From the NCBI GenBank assembly GCA_902825845.1, contig CADECM010000043.1, forward strand, positions 1 through 36,370: 36,370 nt of DNA. The letters are read 5' to 3'. A program made the translations under genes and the position numbers. This stretch comes from an uncultured beta proteobacterium (GTDB lineage: Bacteria > Pseudomonadota > Gammaproteobacteria > Burkholderiales > SG8-41). The notes under the pieces were generated by a model that did no database searches, was not told the DNA's origin, and saw only the letters and a program-made list of their open reading frames with translations. Below are positions 1 through 8,600 of this stretch, in pieces; within the stretch, counting starts at the first letter, position 1; each line of letters opens with the position of its first letter.

Positions 1-99
1 GTGGACTCAATGTTACTGTGCGATGATTGCGGTCCTCGCAATATGCGTTAACCTCACGCCCTGCCGGAATGGCCGTACGCTCGTGCCGCCGGAACAAAT

Positions 100-1338
100 T
101 TGACGACGCGCACAATTTCTTTCGCCCCCGCGATTTTCCGCAATACCGTGGTAACCGCGGTGGCGCTCACCATGCTGGCGCAGATCGGCACGGTGATGGG
201 CATTGCGGTGTTTCCGGTGATCGCACCCAAGCTCGCGGCGGACATGGGCGTGGAGCCGTCGCTGATCGGCTACCAAATGAGCCTGGTCTATGGCGCGGCG
301 GCGCTGGCTTCGCCCTTTCTGACCTGGATGGTGACACGCCATGGCGCCTGCCGCGCGCTGCAGGCGGGCCTGCTGCTGAGCGTGCTGGCGCTGGCGTTGG
401 CACTGATTACCGGCGTTACCGCGCTGGCACTCGCGTCCATTATGCTCGGCGCGGCAATGAGCGTGATGACGCCGGCGGCCGCGCACATCCTGTTTCGTTT
501 CAGCCCGCCGCAGCGTCGCAACCTGCTGTTTTCCATCAAGCAAACCTGCGTGCCCGCTGGCTGGATGGTGATGGCGCTGCTGGCGCCGCCGATAACGCTG
601 TGGCTGGGCTGGCGCGCGGCAATCCTGTTGGTAATGCTGTTTACGCTCGTCATGATCGGCGCGCTGCAGGTGGTGCGCAACGCGTGGGACGACGACCGCG
701 GCCGGCACACGGGCGGGATACGGCAGCAGGCGCGCGAGGGCATGCGGGTGTTATGGCGCATTCCCCAGTTGCGATGGTTGTCGATTGCATCCCTGTTCAT
801 GTCGGGCGTGCAGTTGTGCCTGAGCTCGTTCGCGGTCACCCTGCTGGTGCAGGAGGCGGGTTACGGGCTGGTGGCCGCCGGCGTCATGCTGTCGGCGGCG
901 CAGGGCGCGGGCGTTACCGGGCGCATTGCATGGGGCTGGATTGCCGACCGCTTCGGTAATTGCCAGGGCATGTTACGACTGATGAGCGCGATGATGGTGT
1001 TGTGTTGCATTGTGATGGCCTTCGTCACGCCGCAGTGGTCGCGGGCGCTGATGTTGCTGCTGTTCGTGGCGTTCGGCGCGTCGGCGATCGGCTGGAACGG
1101 CTTGTTTCTGGCCGAGGTGGCGCGGCTTAGTCCGGAGGGCAAGGTCAGCGTCGCCACCAGTGGCGCAATGGTGTGGAACTTTGCCGGCATTCTGCTCGGG
1201 CCGGCGTTGTTCGCGTTGCTGTACCGCATCAACGGCAGTTATGCCGAGACCTTCGGCCTTCTGACGGTGTTTGCGATCGGTGGTTTTGTGTTTCTGTTAT
1301 TGACCGCAGCCAGCGCGCGCCGCGCGGCCGGGGATTGA
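100..1338 (+). CDS. MFS transporter
   Basis: A 412-residue, very hydrophobic protein with about twelve predicted membrane helices, the size and layout of the major facilitator superfamily. It would move a small solute across the inner membrane by proton coupling; the substrate is unknown. The segment after helix 2 (MVTRHGACRALQ) sits where MFS proteins carry their cytoplasmic loop, and a second such loop (WGWIADRFGNCQG) follows helix 8. The start is a TTG at 100; an in-frame stop at 49-51 excludes a longer frame, and the ribosome site is weak (CCGGAA). The next gene begins one base after its stop, so it is probably co-transcribed with the two TauE permeases. The family call is secure; the function is not. 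Confidence 0.85.
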   Translation: MTTRTISFAPAIFRNTVVTAVALTMLAQIGTVMGIAVFPVIAPKLAADMGVEPSLIGYQMSLVYGAAALASPFLTWMVTRHGACRALQAGLLLSVLALALALITGVTALALASIMLGAAMSVMTPAAAHILFRFSPPQRRNLLFSIKQTCVPAGWMVMALLAPPITLWLGWRAAILLVMLFTLVMIGALQVVRNAWDDDRGRHTGGIRQQAREGMRVLWRIPQLRWLSIASLFMSGVQLCLSSFAVTLLVQEAGYGLVAAGVMLSAAQGAGVTGRIAWGWIADRFGNCQGMLRLMSAMMVLCCIVMAFVTPQWSRALMLLLFVAFGASAIGWNGLFLAEVARLSPEGKVSVATSGAMVWNFAGILLGPALFALLYRINGSYAETFGLLTVFAIGGFVFLLLTAASARRAAGD

Positions 1339-1339
1339 G

Positions 1340-2104
1340 ATGGGCAATTTGTCCCTGGTCGACGGTTTTGGCGCGAGCGAGTATGCGATATTTGTGTGCG
1401 CGGTGACACTCGCTTTCGCGGTGCGCGGCGGGGCGGGATTTGGCGGCGGCGTGGTTATGGCGCCGCTGCTGGCGCTGGTGGCGCCGCTTGCCGTGGTGGT
1501 GCCGGTGAGTTCGGCACTCAACATGATCTCCGGCGTCACCCAGGGCGTGCGCGACTGGCGCAAGGTCGAATGGCGCGAGCTGCTGCGCATCGCGCCGTAC
1601 TCGTTCGTGGGCGTGTTTCTCGGCATCTGGCTGCTGTCGCAGGTCAACGCCAAACCGCTGAGCCGCGCCTTCGGCATCTTTATTGTGTGCTACGCGCTCT
1701 ACATGCTGAAGTCGCGCGGCGTGATGCCGTCGATCGCGAAACGCTGGCTGTATCCGCTGGGTGCGATGGCGAGCCTGGCGGCCGGAACCATCGGATCACT
1801 GTTTGGCGGCGCCGCGGGGCCGCTGTACGTGATGTACCTTTCCGCGCTCAAGCTCGAACGCGACCGCTTCCGCGCCTCCATCACCATGATCATGATCACC
1901 ATGGGCACCACCCGTGTTGTTGGATACCTGGCGGCGGGCTTGTACACGCAGAAGGTTCTTACCCTTCTCGTGTTGGGTCTGCCGCTGGTGTTGGTGGGGG
2001 GGTGGATCGGGGCGCGCGTGGTGGCGCGCATGGATCAGGAGCGCTTCGGCCGCCTGGTCGGCTGCGTGCTGCTGGGCAGCGGCGCCATCCTGATTTTCAA
2101 GTAG
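1340..2104 (+). CDS. TauE/SafE family permease, first of a tandem pair
   Basis: A 254-residue membrane protein of the TauE/SafE (sulfite exporter/DUF81) family, with seven to eight predicted helices. It shows the two family half-repeats: GFGGGVVMAPLLAL near residue 34 and GSLFGGAAGPL near residue 154, each a Gly-rich turn entering a helix. Family members export or import sulfite, sulfoacetate or other small organic anions; the substrate here is not determinable. ATG at 1340 follows the upstream MFS stop by one base, which suggests translational coupling. A divergent paralogue of similar length follows within 10 bases, so the two may form a heteromeric or functionally paired transporter (inference). 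Confidence 0.88.
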   Translation: MGNLSLVDGFGASEYAIFVCAVTLAFAVRGGAGFGGGVVMAPLLALVAPLAVVVPVSSALNMISGVTQGVRDWRKVEWRELLRIAPYSFVGVFLGIWLLSQVNAKPLSRAFGIFIVCYALYMLKSRGVMPSIAKRWLYPLGAMASLAAGTIGSLFGGAAGPLYVMYLSALKLERDRFRASITMIMITMGTTRVVGYLAAGLYTQKVLTLLVLGLPLVLVGGWIGARVVARMDQERFGRLVGCVLLGSGAILIFK

Positions 2105-2112
2105 GCGGCCGC

Positions 2113-2859
2113 TTGCTCGACGCATTTTCGGCGCTGCAGTTGGCATGGGCTGCCGGGGTGGTGCTCGGCGCGTATGTGGTGCGCGGCATGTCCGGCTTTG
2201 GCGCGGGGCTGGTGGCCACGCCGCTGCTGGCATTGCTGTTTCCCATCACCACGGTGGTGCCCACCACTGCGCTGCTGGTGTTCGTGCTGTTCATTTTTCT
2301 GACGCTGCGCGACCGGCATCAGGTGCTATGGGATGAATTCCGCCGCTTGCTGCCGCCGACCCTGGTGGGCGTTGCCGGCGGTCTGTATCTGTTCTCCGTG
2401 CTCGACAACCGCCTGATGCTGAAAATGCTGGGCGGGTTTCTGCTGCTGTACGCCGGCTACATGCTGATCGCGCAGTGGATCGGCGCACGGCAACTGCGGC
2501 TGTCGCAAAAGTGGGCGTGGCCGCTGGGCTTTCTGGGCGCCTTCATCGACAGCCTGTTCGGGGGCGGCGGCGGCACGCTGGTGGTGATCTACATGCACGC
2601 GCGCGGCGTGGACAAGGCGCAATTTCGCGCAACGCTTGCCGTGCTGTGGTTTGTGGAGATGATCGCGCGCATCGCCGGTTACACGCTGGCGGGCTACTAC
2701 ACCGCGCCCACGTTGTCGCTGGTGGCGTTGATGCTGCCGTTCATGTGGCTGGGCACCTGGCTGGGCGAAAAAATCAACGCCCGCATCAGTCATCAAACCT
2801 TCACCCGCATCCTGGCCATGATGCTGCTGTTGAGCGGCGCAAGCTTGTTGCTCAAGTGA
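2113..2859 (+). CDS. TauE/SafE family permease, second of a tandem pair
   Basis: A 248-residue TauE/SafE permease and paralogue of the preceding gene. The half-repeats are GFGAGLVATPLLALL (near residue 28) and DSLFGGGGGTLVVIY (near residue 149). The start is taken as TTG 2113, nine bases after the upstream stop. The first in-frame ATG (2188) lies inside the conserved first helix entry and would delete part of helix 1, so the earlier start is preferred. The reading frame is open far upstream through the previous gene, but that part is only a shadow of it. It forms an operon with 100-1338 and 1340-2104. The substrate is unknown, probably an organosulfonate or carboxylate. Confidence 0.85.
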   Translation: MLDAFSALQLAWAAGVVLGAYVVRGMSGFGAGLVATPLLALLFPITTVVPTTALLVFVLFIFLTLRDRHQVLWDEFRRLLPPTLVGVAGGLYLFSVLDNRLMLKMLGGFLLLYAGYMLIAQWIGARQLRLSQKWAWPLGFLGAFIDSLFGGGGGTLVVIYMHARGVDKAQFRATLAVLWFVEMIARIAGYTLAGYYTAPTLSLVALMLPFMWLGTWLGEKINARISHQTFTRILAMMLLLSGASLLLK

Positions 2860-2876
2860 CGCCGCGGGGCGCCTGC

Positions 2877-3017
2877 CTACTTGAGAAAAATAACCGCGGG
2901 AAACGTCGACGCCGCCAGCACCAGCACCACCCATTCCAGCCGGTTGCGCCTCAGCCAGCCTGTGAAATGCAGAATCAGAATAATGATCGCGACCACGTAG
3001 AAGATGTAGAAAGCCAT
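2877..3017 (-). CDS. 46-residue two-helix membrane protein
   Basis: A small minus-strand gene encoding 46 residues. It has a hydrophobic segment at about 3-19 (YIFYVVAIIILILHF), a basic turn (WLRRNRLEW, residues 21-29) and a second hydrophobic segment at about 30-45 ending IFLK. This is a helical hairpin, with the positive turn predicted to face the cytoplasm. AGGGG eight bases before the ATG at 3017 is a proper ribosome site; GTG 3023 is an alternative start. It converges with the second TauE gene, 17 bases between stops. I do not recognise a family. The ribosome site, length and helix pattern make it more credible than a chance ORF. Confidence 0.55.
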   Translation of the reverse strand: MAFYIFYVVAIIILILHFTGWLRRNRLEWVVLVLAASTFPAVIFLK

Positions 3018-3107
3018 GCGCACTGCCCCTGCTGATTTTTGCCGCGACTATGATACCCCATTGTCCGACCGGCGTTCACCGTTCCGGGACATTTGCGCGA
3101 TTTGAGG

Positions 3108-4223
3108 CTAGTGCCCTTGGTTAAGGGTGTCGATGCGTTCTCGCGTGGCCGGGTGCGAGGCCAGATAGTCGCCGATACTTCCCCGTTCGGTGCCGCGCTC
3201 GGCGGCCGCCTTGCCGGGTTCTTTCTGCCGTCCTTCTTCCGCCTTTTGCGCCTTGTCGCGATGCGCCGCTTCGAGCAGGGCCAGCATATCCGCCAGACGG
3301 CGCGGCGATATGCCGTTGGCCTTGAGCATGACCGCACCATAACGGTCCGCCTCGCGTTCGTGATCGCGCGAGTATCTGGCCTGCAGCAGGAGCGTGGGCA
3401 CGCCCGCGGCGACGCTGCTGACATCACCGATGTACCAGGACACGACAAACGCAACAATGGAACCCTGAATCAGCATGCGCAGGCCGTGGCGGCGGTCGAT
3501 GTGGCCCAGTTCGTGCGCCAACACCGCGAGAATTTCCTCGTCGTGCCGCGCCAGGGCCACCAGCTGATCGGTGACGACGATGCTGCCGTCGGGCAATGCC
3601 ATGGCATTGGCGCCGACCGGGCCGCCGTCGCGAAAATGCAGGGCGTAGCGCGCCTGACTGCCCTCGGGCGGCAGCAGTCGCGCAAACGACGCCCGCAGTG
3701 CATCTTGCCGGTTCGCCGGCAGTTTGGAGGGCGCGAAAATCGCGCGATCCAGCGTACCCAGCGCGCCGCTGCCCAACTGCGCCAGCACGCTGTCGGGCAG
3801 GCGAAAGGCGATGAATTCCGACGCCGCCGGCAGTCCCCAGTGATAGCCGGTGAATACGACCGCGACGGCGAGCCCGGCTGCCGCCGCGGCCCAGCGCCAG
3901 CGCTGTTGCAGGCGCACCACCCAGCTGTCCGTGAAGCGGGTGGCGTGCAGCAGCCGCTCCATGCCCGCGTGGTCGCGCACCTCGCAATGCGCGCCATCCG
4001 CGAACGATATCAGGCGCGGCGCGCGGCCCATGGGTTCGGATATCCGCAGCATCGAAATGTCTTCGTCGCGTTGCACCGCTGCGCCGCGCAGCGACAGTAC
4101 GCTGTCCGCCAGTGTCAGCGTGACGTCATGGGCGCGCGCGCTGCGCCCGTCAAAATACTGCGCCTGTACCTGCAGCGTGTGCGGTGTTTCGGCGTTGCGC
4201 GGCTCAGAAGGAGATGTCGACAT
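3108..4223 (-). CDS. M48 family zinc metallopeptidase, membrane anchored
   Basis: A 371-residue protein from the ATG at 4223. Residues 1-100 are a soluble N-terminal part, 111-127 a membrane helix, and the rest an M48 (Ste24/HtpX/Oma1-like) peptidase. The zinc motif HELGH lies at 237-241 (H237, E238, H241), with the third ligand E291 in the EADRYG motif; a second hydrophobic stretch is at about 252-268. M48 enzymes cleave membrane or periplasmic proteins, often in quality control. The start overlaps the end of the upstream DUF898 gene by 20 bases, which indicates coupling; an in-frame ATG at 4256 is possible but would deepen the overlap. All catalytic residues are present. The substrate is unknown. 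Confidence 0.88.
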   Translation of the reverse strand: MSTSPSEPRNAETPHTLQVQAQYFDGRSARAHDVTLTLADSVLSLRGAAVQRDEDISMLRISEPMGRAPRLISFADGAHCEVRDHAGMERLLHATRFTDSWVVRLQQRWRWAAAAAGLAVAVVFTGYHWGLPAASEFIAFRLPDSVLAQLGSGALGTLDRAIFAPSKLPANRQDALRASFARLLPPEGSQARYALHFRDGGPVGANAMALPDGSIVVTDQLVALARHDEEILAVLAHELGHIDRRHGLRMLIQGSIVAFVVSWYIGDVSSVAAGVPTLLLQARYSRDHEREADRYGAVMLKANGISPRRLADMLALLEAAHRDKAQKAEEGRQKEPGKAAAERGTERGSIGDYLASHPATRERIDTLNQGH

Positions 4224-5268
4224 CGAAGATGTTGGCGGTTTCTTCGCCCATGGCATTCACCGCCTGCTGTTCCCGCGCAAAGAATTCATCCACATTGCCC
4301 GCGGGATGCAGCGCCATGTGAGTAAGGCGGTAGCGAGCAAGGCGTATGTCGGCGAACGGTTTGAACAGGCCCAGCGTGAGCACGATGGCGATGAAGTTTG
4401 TCACATAGATGGCCAGCAGATCGCGCGCCCGCACCGCGCTCGAAAACGGATGCCGCTCCAGCGCCGTGTGGTTCCACACCAGATTCTGAATGCGCGCGGA
4501 GAACCACGGGCCGACGATCAGAAACAGCACGAGATAAAACACCATCATGACCGTGAGCAGCGTCGCCAGTGCCTTGCCGAATTGCCGCGGATTCTTGTGT
4601 GCGCCCTCCAGCCCCGCGAACAGGTTGAGCGAAACCGCGGCAATGCCAAATAGAAAAATGGGCAGCACCACCAGTCCGAGCAATTTGAGATACACCGAAT
4701 AGAACGGGCCGGCCTCGGCGGTGAAGTTGAACGCAGTCATGCCATAGGCGCTGCCGTTGTGCTGATAGGCCTTGAGACGTTGATGCGCCATCGGCGCCAG
4801 CAGGCCCAGCGTGATGTAGCTGAGAAACGTCCAGCCCAGCAGTACCCTGTAGGCATCGGCGGTGCTGCCGTTAAAACGAAAACGCAACCCGCGATAGCTG
4901 CTGTTGGCGAGCCGGAAGCTGATGGAGCGCTGCACCAGCCAGGGCAGGGCGATCAGCAGCAGGACGAACACCGCGATCCCCACCGTGATGCTGAAGGCCG
5001 CGGCAACATTGTAGGCCGCCAGCAGCCCGATGCCGATCAGACGCCCCTTGAGTATTGCCACGGGATCGCCGTGGTAATCAAAGCCGTTGCCGAGCAGGGA
5101 GGTGTTGCGGTAAAAATATTGCAGGCGCCGCACCTTGGCCCACGCTGAATAAATGCCGAGGGTGAGCAGCGTCAGCGCCAGATTGACGATCCAGATGCGA
5201 AAGTATTCGCTGCCGGTGCCGGAGAATTCGAACTGCCCGTGCTGTGCGTCATCCAGTAGCGGATTCAT
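4204..5268 (-). CDS. YjgN/DUF898 family membrane protein
   Basis: A 354-residue integral membrane protein. The N-terminal signature FSGTGSEYFRIWIVN (residues 15-29) followed by TLGIYSAWAKVRRLQYFY (37-54) is the hallmark of DUF898/YjgN. A diverged version recurs later in the protein (TLGLFKPFADIRLARYRL near residue 307), as in the family. About six to eight membrane helices are predicted. The ATG at 5268 has AAGGGAG five bases upstream, which is decisive against the longer frame. The biochemical role of the family is unknown. It overlaps the M48 peptidase gene downstream, and this pairing suggests that the peptidase acts on, or in complex with, this protein (inference). Confidence 0.87.
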   Translation of the reverse strand: MNPLLDDAQHGQFEFSGTGSEYFRIWIVNLALTLLTLGIYSAWAKVRRLQYFYRNTSLLGNGFDYHGDPVAILKGRLIGIGLLAAYNVAAAFSITVGIAVFVLLLIALPWLVQRSISFRLANSSYRGLRFRFNGSTADAYRVLLGWTFLSYITLGLLAPMAHQRLKAYQHNGSAYGMTAFNFTAEAGPFYSVYLKLLGLVVLPIFLFGIAAVSLNLFAGLEGAHKNPRQFGKALATLLTVMMVFYLVLFLIVGPWFSARIQNLVWNHTALERHPFSSAVRARDLLAIYVTNFIAIVLTLGLFKPFADIRLARYRLTHMALHPAGNVDEFFAREQQAVNAMGEETANIFDVDISF

Positions 5269-5462
5269 GAGGCTCCCTTGCCGTGTGATTATCGGGCCGA
5301 CGGGGCATTGTAGGGCACACTGACGCGCCGCGTCACACGCGCCGGGCCGTCCGTGCTGGACCATACGACGTGAGCGCAGCTTGCAGTGCGAATCGCGCTA
5401 TCATGAAGGCCGTCCGCGCCGGCCCATGCGACACCACTGCGCGTGGACGTCAAGGAGGCAAC

Positions 5463-6218
5463 ATGCAAGGTTACGGCGGAAAAACGGTCTACGGCGCCCG
5501 CGTGGGCATTCTGATGCTGGATACGAAATGGCCGCGTCCGCCCGGCGACACGGGCAATGCGATGACCTGGCCGTTTCCGGTGCTCTACAAGGTGGTGCCG
5601 GGTGCGAGCGCGCGGGTGGTGATTCACGAGCAGGGCAAGGGGCTGGGGCCTGCGTTTCTGAAGGCGGCCGAAGAGCTGGTGAAGGACGGCGCCGATGGCA
5701 TCACCACCACGGGCGGCTTTCTCGCCATATTCCAGAAGCAGCTCGCGGCGCATGTGAAGGTGCCAGTGGCGAGTTCCAGTCTGATGCAGATTCCGCTGGT
5801 ACAGGCCACGCTGCCGCCGGGCAAGCGTGTTGGCGTGCTTTCGGTGCAGGGCAATCGCATCACGCCGGAACATTGGGACGCGGTGGGTGCGCCGCACGAC
5901 ACGCCGGTGATGGGCACCGAAGGCGGGAAGGAATTCACGCGCGTCATGCTCGGCGACACGCTCGACATGGATTACGAACAGGCCGAGATTGACATCCTTG
6001 AAGCGGGTGAATCGTTGCTGCAAAAAAATCCTGATGTCGGCGCCATCGTGTGCGAGAACCACAACATGGCGCCGTACGCTGCCGTGCTCAACGCGCGGCT
6101 GGGCGTGCCGATTTTTACGGTATATACGTTTGTGTGCTGGTTTCAGGCGGGGCTGCAGCCGCGTTATTTTGGGCGGCCTGGCGTGCCCACTGTTGACCTG
6201 TGGCGCGAGCGCTTATAA
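5463..6218 (+). CDS. Asp/Glu/hydantoin racemase superfamily enzyme (arylmalonate-decarboxylase-like cysteine pattern)
   Basis: A 251-residue protein. The start at ATG 5463 is fixed by a perfect AAGGAGG at 5452-5458. The fold is the Asp/Glu racemase type with two pseudo-symmetric lobes. The first-lobe catalytic position reads GITTTGGFL (80-88) with no cysteine, while the second lobe retains C197 in VCENHN. Loss of one of the two catalytic cysteines is how arylmalonate decarboxylase differs from true racemases, so a decarboxylase, isomerase or one-sided activity is more likely than racemisation (inference from the family). The stop codon TAA lies at the edge of an AT-rich repeat. No membrane segments or signal peptide. 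It is monocistronic and convergent with the CMD gene. Confidence 0.8.
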   Translation: MQGYGGKTVYGARVGILMLDTKWPRPPGDTGNAMTWPFPVLYKVVPGASARVVIHEQGKGLGPAFLKAAEELVKDGADGITTTGGFLAIFQKQLAAHVKVPVASSSLMQIPLVQATLPPGKRVGVLSVQGNRITPEHWDAVGAPHDTPVMGTEGGKEFTRVMLGDTLDMDYEQAEIDILEAGESLLQKNPDVGAIVCENHNMAPYAAVLNARLGVPIFTVYTFVCWFQAGLQPRYFGRPGVPTVDLWRERL

Positions 6219-6252
6219 ATATTGTTTTAAATCAATAGGTTATATATTTTTC
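6212..6252 (+). repeat. AT-rich junction repeat, copy 1
   Basis: An AT-rich segment (core TTTTAAATCAATAGGTTATA) in otherwise GC-rich DNA. It matches the family found at 9001, 10146, 13170, 15664, 27412, 33811 and 35648. It begins at the racemase stop codon (TAA 6216-6218) and fills much of the gap to the convergent CMD gene. Confidence 0.6.
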
Positions 6253-6326
6253 GCGCGCTGACTCACCTTCTGGCGATGGTCACGCAGGTTGTCGTGGCCG
6301 GTTGGGTGCTGTCTTGCGCATGCGGC

Positions 6327-6980
6327 TCAGGCCGCATTTTTTCCAGTGCCCGTGTTGCGCTTCGCCCAATAGGTCGGCGATTCCCGCAGCTTTGCCAGCG
6401 CCTCGGCGGTTTCGGTACCGGGCGCCATGGAGGCCGCCGTGCCTGCCATCACCTGATGATGGTCGATGTTGAGCAGCCGCAAAAAACTTTGCTGGCCGTG
6501 GGTGAGGCCGATGGCACATCCGAGTTCGACGATTTCGGGTTCGCTAAAGTGTTTGTGCATGCGTGCCCAAAATGCGTCATCGGTGTCCAGCCGCCACACG
6601 ATGGCTTCGGCGAGTGACAGCGCGGCTTTCTGGCGTTCGTTATATTGCGTGGATTTTTCGAACTCGATCAGGTCGTCGTAGTGCGTTTCTTTCAGACCTT
6701 CGTTGGCGCCCTTGATCGAGCGCTGGTTGCCGCAGAATTCGCAAATCACCGAGCGCGACACGTAAACGCGGCACAGCTCCTTGATCGCATGGTCGAGTAC
6801 GCCATTGCGGAAGATGTTGTCCCACGAATCGGCGAAAAACCAGAAGCAGGCCGGCACATGCGCACGCACCGCGGAGCTTTCCGGGCGCGGCGTGCCTTCG
6901 CGCGCGCAGCGATCCATCTCCGCGCGCATTTTCTCCGTCATGTTTTCGAGCGGGACGTAACTGATGCGTTGTTTGGCCAT
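6327..6980 (-). CDS. Carboxymuconolactone decarboxylase / AhpD-like protein with CxxC
   Basis: A 217-residue alpha-helical protein of the CMD/AhpD superfamily. The redox motif CEFC (C80-C83) follows a conserved helix (HAIKELCRVYVSRSVI), as in AhpD-type members that relay electrons or act in peroxide and small-molecule metabolism. The ATG at 6980 has GGAGA five bases upstream; the longer frame overlaps the upstream MFS gene and is rejected. It lies 13 bases downstream of the MFS stop on the same strand, so the two are probably one operon. The family member TIGR01926-like peroxidases are one possible relation, but the exact reaction cannot be stated from sequence. Confidence 0.82.
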   Translation of the reverse strand: MAKQRISYVPLENMTEKMRAEMDRCAREGTPRPESSAVRAHVPACFWFFADSWDNIFRNGVLDHAIKELCRVYVSRSVICEFCGNQRSIKGANEGLKETHYDDLIEFEKSTQYNERQKAALSLAEAIVWRLDTDDAFWARMHKHFSEPEIVELGCAIGLTHGQQSFLRLLNIDHHQVMAGTAASMAPGTETAEALAKLRESPTYWAKRNTGTGKNAA

Positions 6981-6993
6981 GCCGGTCTCCGTG

Positions 6994-8184
6994 TCAAAGG
7001 GCGGCGGGTTGCGCCGCAGGCGCCTTGCCCAGCGCCGTGCGCAGCACCAGTGCCAGCGGCAGGGTGAGCAACACCACGCCGCCGGCGATGGCGATGGTTT
7101 TTTCAATACCGATGGCGTCACCCAGGAGCCCGTAGATGATCGGCGCCACGATGCCGGACACCGCGCCGACGGTGTACACCATGCCGAACGCGCGCGGCAG
7201 TTTGTCGGATTCGACCAGATCGCCGACCGTGCCGTAGACCACGGATGAGGTGCCCTGGAGCACGACGCCGAGCAGCGGCAGCAGAAAAAAGGTCGCCATG
7301 CCCGGCAGTATCAGGGTGGCGAGTATGCCGGCGCCGGTGGCCGCTTCGGTGATGACGATGGTGCGGATCACGCCCAGGCGTTCGGCGAGCACGCCGCAAA
7401 AGTATTTGCCTGCCATGCCGCCCACCAGCACCAACGGCACCGCCATCAACGCCCAGCCCTTGGGCACGCCCTTGGCGATCAGCAGAAACGCGATGAAGGT
7501 GAGGAAGCCGGTGCGCGTCATGCTGTCGACCATGTCCACCGTACACAGCGCCGCAAAGGCCGGTTTGTTGCGAATGCCCCAGCCGCGGATTTTCGGTTTG
7601 GGGTTGTCGGGTGAGGGTACGTGGGTATTCGCAACCCAGAGGAAGATGATCACCGCGGTGGCTACACCGGCCGCGCCAAAAGCCACCACCGGCGCCTGCC
7701 ACGAAATGCCGGCGAATACGCACAGACTGACGACGCCGCCAAAAACGAATTTGCCCACATCGCCGGCGAAGTTGTAGGTGCCGAGCGCGGTGCGGCGTCC
7801 TTCGCCAGGGTAGGCATGCGAGATGATGGTGGACGACAGTGGGTGCTGCACGGCCGAGCCCATGCCGGCGAAAAACAGCGCCACCAGTATCATCGCGTAG
7901 CCGCCGGCAAAGCCCAGCGCGATGAAGGCGAGGCCCGACAGCAGTGTGCCCAGCGCCAGCAGATTGCGCTCGCCAAAGCGTTCGGCGACGAGGCCCGCGG
8001 GCAGTTGAAATGCCGCCATCGCCACGCGGTGCGCGGTGCGGATGGTGCCGACCTGCGTCAGATTCAGCCCAAATGCCTGTGCCAGCAGCGGCAGCAGCAC
8101 GTAGCTCACGTCGGAAAAGCCATCATGCACGATGTGCGCGCCGCAGCAGGTTTGCAGGGCGCGCTTGGGGGTGGAAACAGGCAT
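6994..8184 (-). CDS. MFS transporter, fosmidomycin-resistance (Fsr)-like
   Basis: A 396-residue inner-membrane transporter with about twelve helices. The N-terminal pattern AHIVHDGFSDVSYVLLP (residues 16-32), followed by FGLNLTQVG, resembles the Fsr branch of drug-efflux MFS proteins, in which H-x(3)-D-x-Y in helix 1 is conserved. A small molecule would be exported by proton antiport; the resistance role is inferred, not shown. The start is ATG 8184, and no strong ribosome site is visible upstream. It is followed by the CxxC CMD protein after 13 bases. The combination suggests efflux plus redox detoxification, or transport plus catabolism, of one compound. Confidence 0.85.
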   Translation of the reverse strand: MPVSTPKRALQTCCGAHIVHDGFSDVSYVLLPLLAQAFGLNLTQVGTIRTAHRVAMAAFQLPAGLVAERFGERNLLALGTLLSGLAFIALGFAGGYAMILVALFFAGMGSAVQHPLSSTIISHAYPGEGRRTALGTYNFAGDVGKFVFGGVVSLCVFAGISWQAPVVAFGAAGVATAVIIFLWVANTHVPSPDNPKPKIRGWGIRNKPAFAALCTVDMVDSMTRTGFLTFIAFLLIAKGVPKGWALMAVPLVLVGGMAGKYFCGVLAERLGVIRTIVITEAATGAGILATLILPGMATFFLLPLLGVVLQGTSSVVYGTVGDLVESDKLPRAFGMVYTVGAVSGIVAPIIYGLLGDAIGIEKTIAIAGGVVLLTLPLALVLRTALGKAPAAQPAAL

Positions 8185-8248
8185 CCGGGCGTTATATCAC
8201 GACTGTGCGCCAGTGTAGAATCGCAGTTTTATTTTGGCGGGCGGGGAC

Positions 8249-8593
8249 ATGAAGTGGATTTTGGGCGGTTCTGTACTGGGCGTGGCGGCATTGGTGGCGT
8301 CGGGCCGCTTGCCGCTGATGTGGGTGGTGTACTGTGTTGCGGTGCTGTTTATCGCGGTGGGGTTGGCGCTGGCGTGGGCGTATTTCCGCCGCAAGCATCC
8401 CGGCCTGCTGATCATGGGGGTCACCTACGTGGCCTCGGCGATACTTGCCATGTGGATCCGTGAGTGGTGGCCGCTGGCGGGCGGCTACGCCCTGGTGTGG
8501 GGAATGCGCGCGATGGGGCTGGAGCCGCCGGTTGAGACTTTGCCCGGCGCGCCATCGGCAACCCCGACAGCCGAGGTCGAGAAGAAAACCTGA
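8249..8593 (+). CDS. Hypothetical small membrane protein
   Basis: A 114-residue protein with three to four hydrophobic segments (about 3-18, 24-46, 57-72, 74-86) and a short Pro/Ala/Glu/Lys tail from residue 93. A GGCGGGCGGGG stretch precedes the ATG at 8249; a TTG fifteen bases upstream is possible but less likely. It is divergent from the Fsr-like MFS gene (65 bases between starts) and convergent with the Rho-N-like gene (7 bases between stops). I do not recognise the family. The length, helix content and ribosome site support a real gene. Confidence 0.65.
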   Translation: MKWILGGSVLGVAALVASGRLPLMWVVYCVAVLFIAVGLALAWAYFRRKHPGLLIMGVTYVASAILAMWIREWWPLAGGYALVWGMRAMGLEPPVETLPGAPSATPTAEVEKKT

Positions 8594-8600
8594 CGCGGCA

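Noticed and set aside
1..51. Short open frame ending in TAA at 49-51, possibly the end of an upstream gene
   Set aside because: Only 16 codons are in the window and no family can be recognised.
1396..2112. Long frame running through the first TauE gene into the second
   Set aside because: The translated part before 2113 is Arg/Gly/Ala-rich shadow sequence; TauE similarity starts only at 2113.
3093..4325. A 410-codon plus-strand frame opposite the M48 peptidase
   Set aside because: Arg/Gln/His-rich composition without family motifs; the minus-strand frame has a complete zinc protease.
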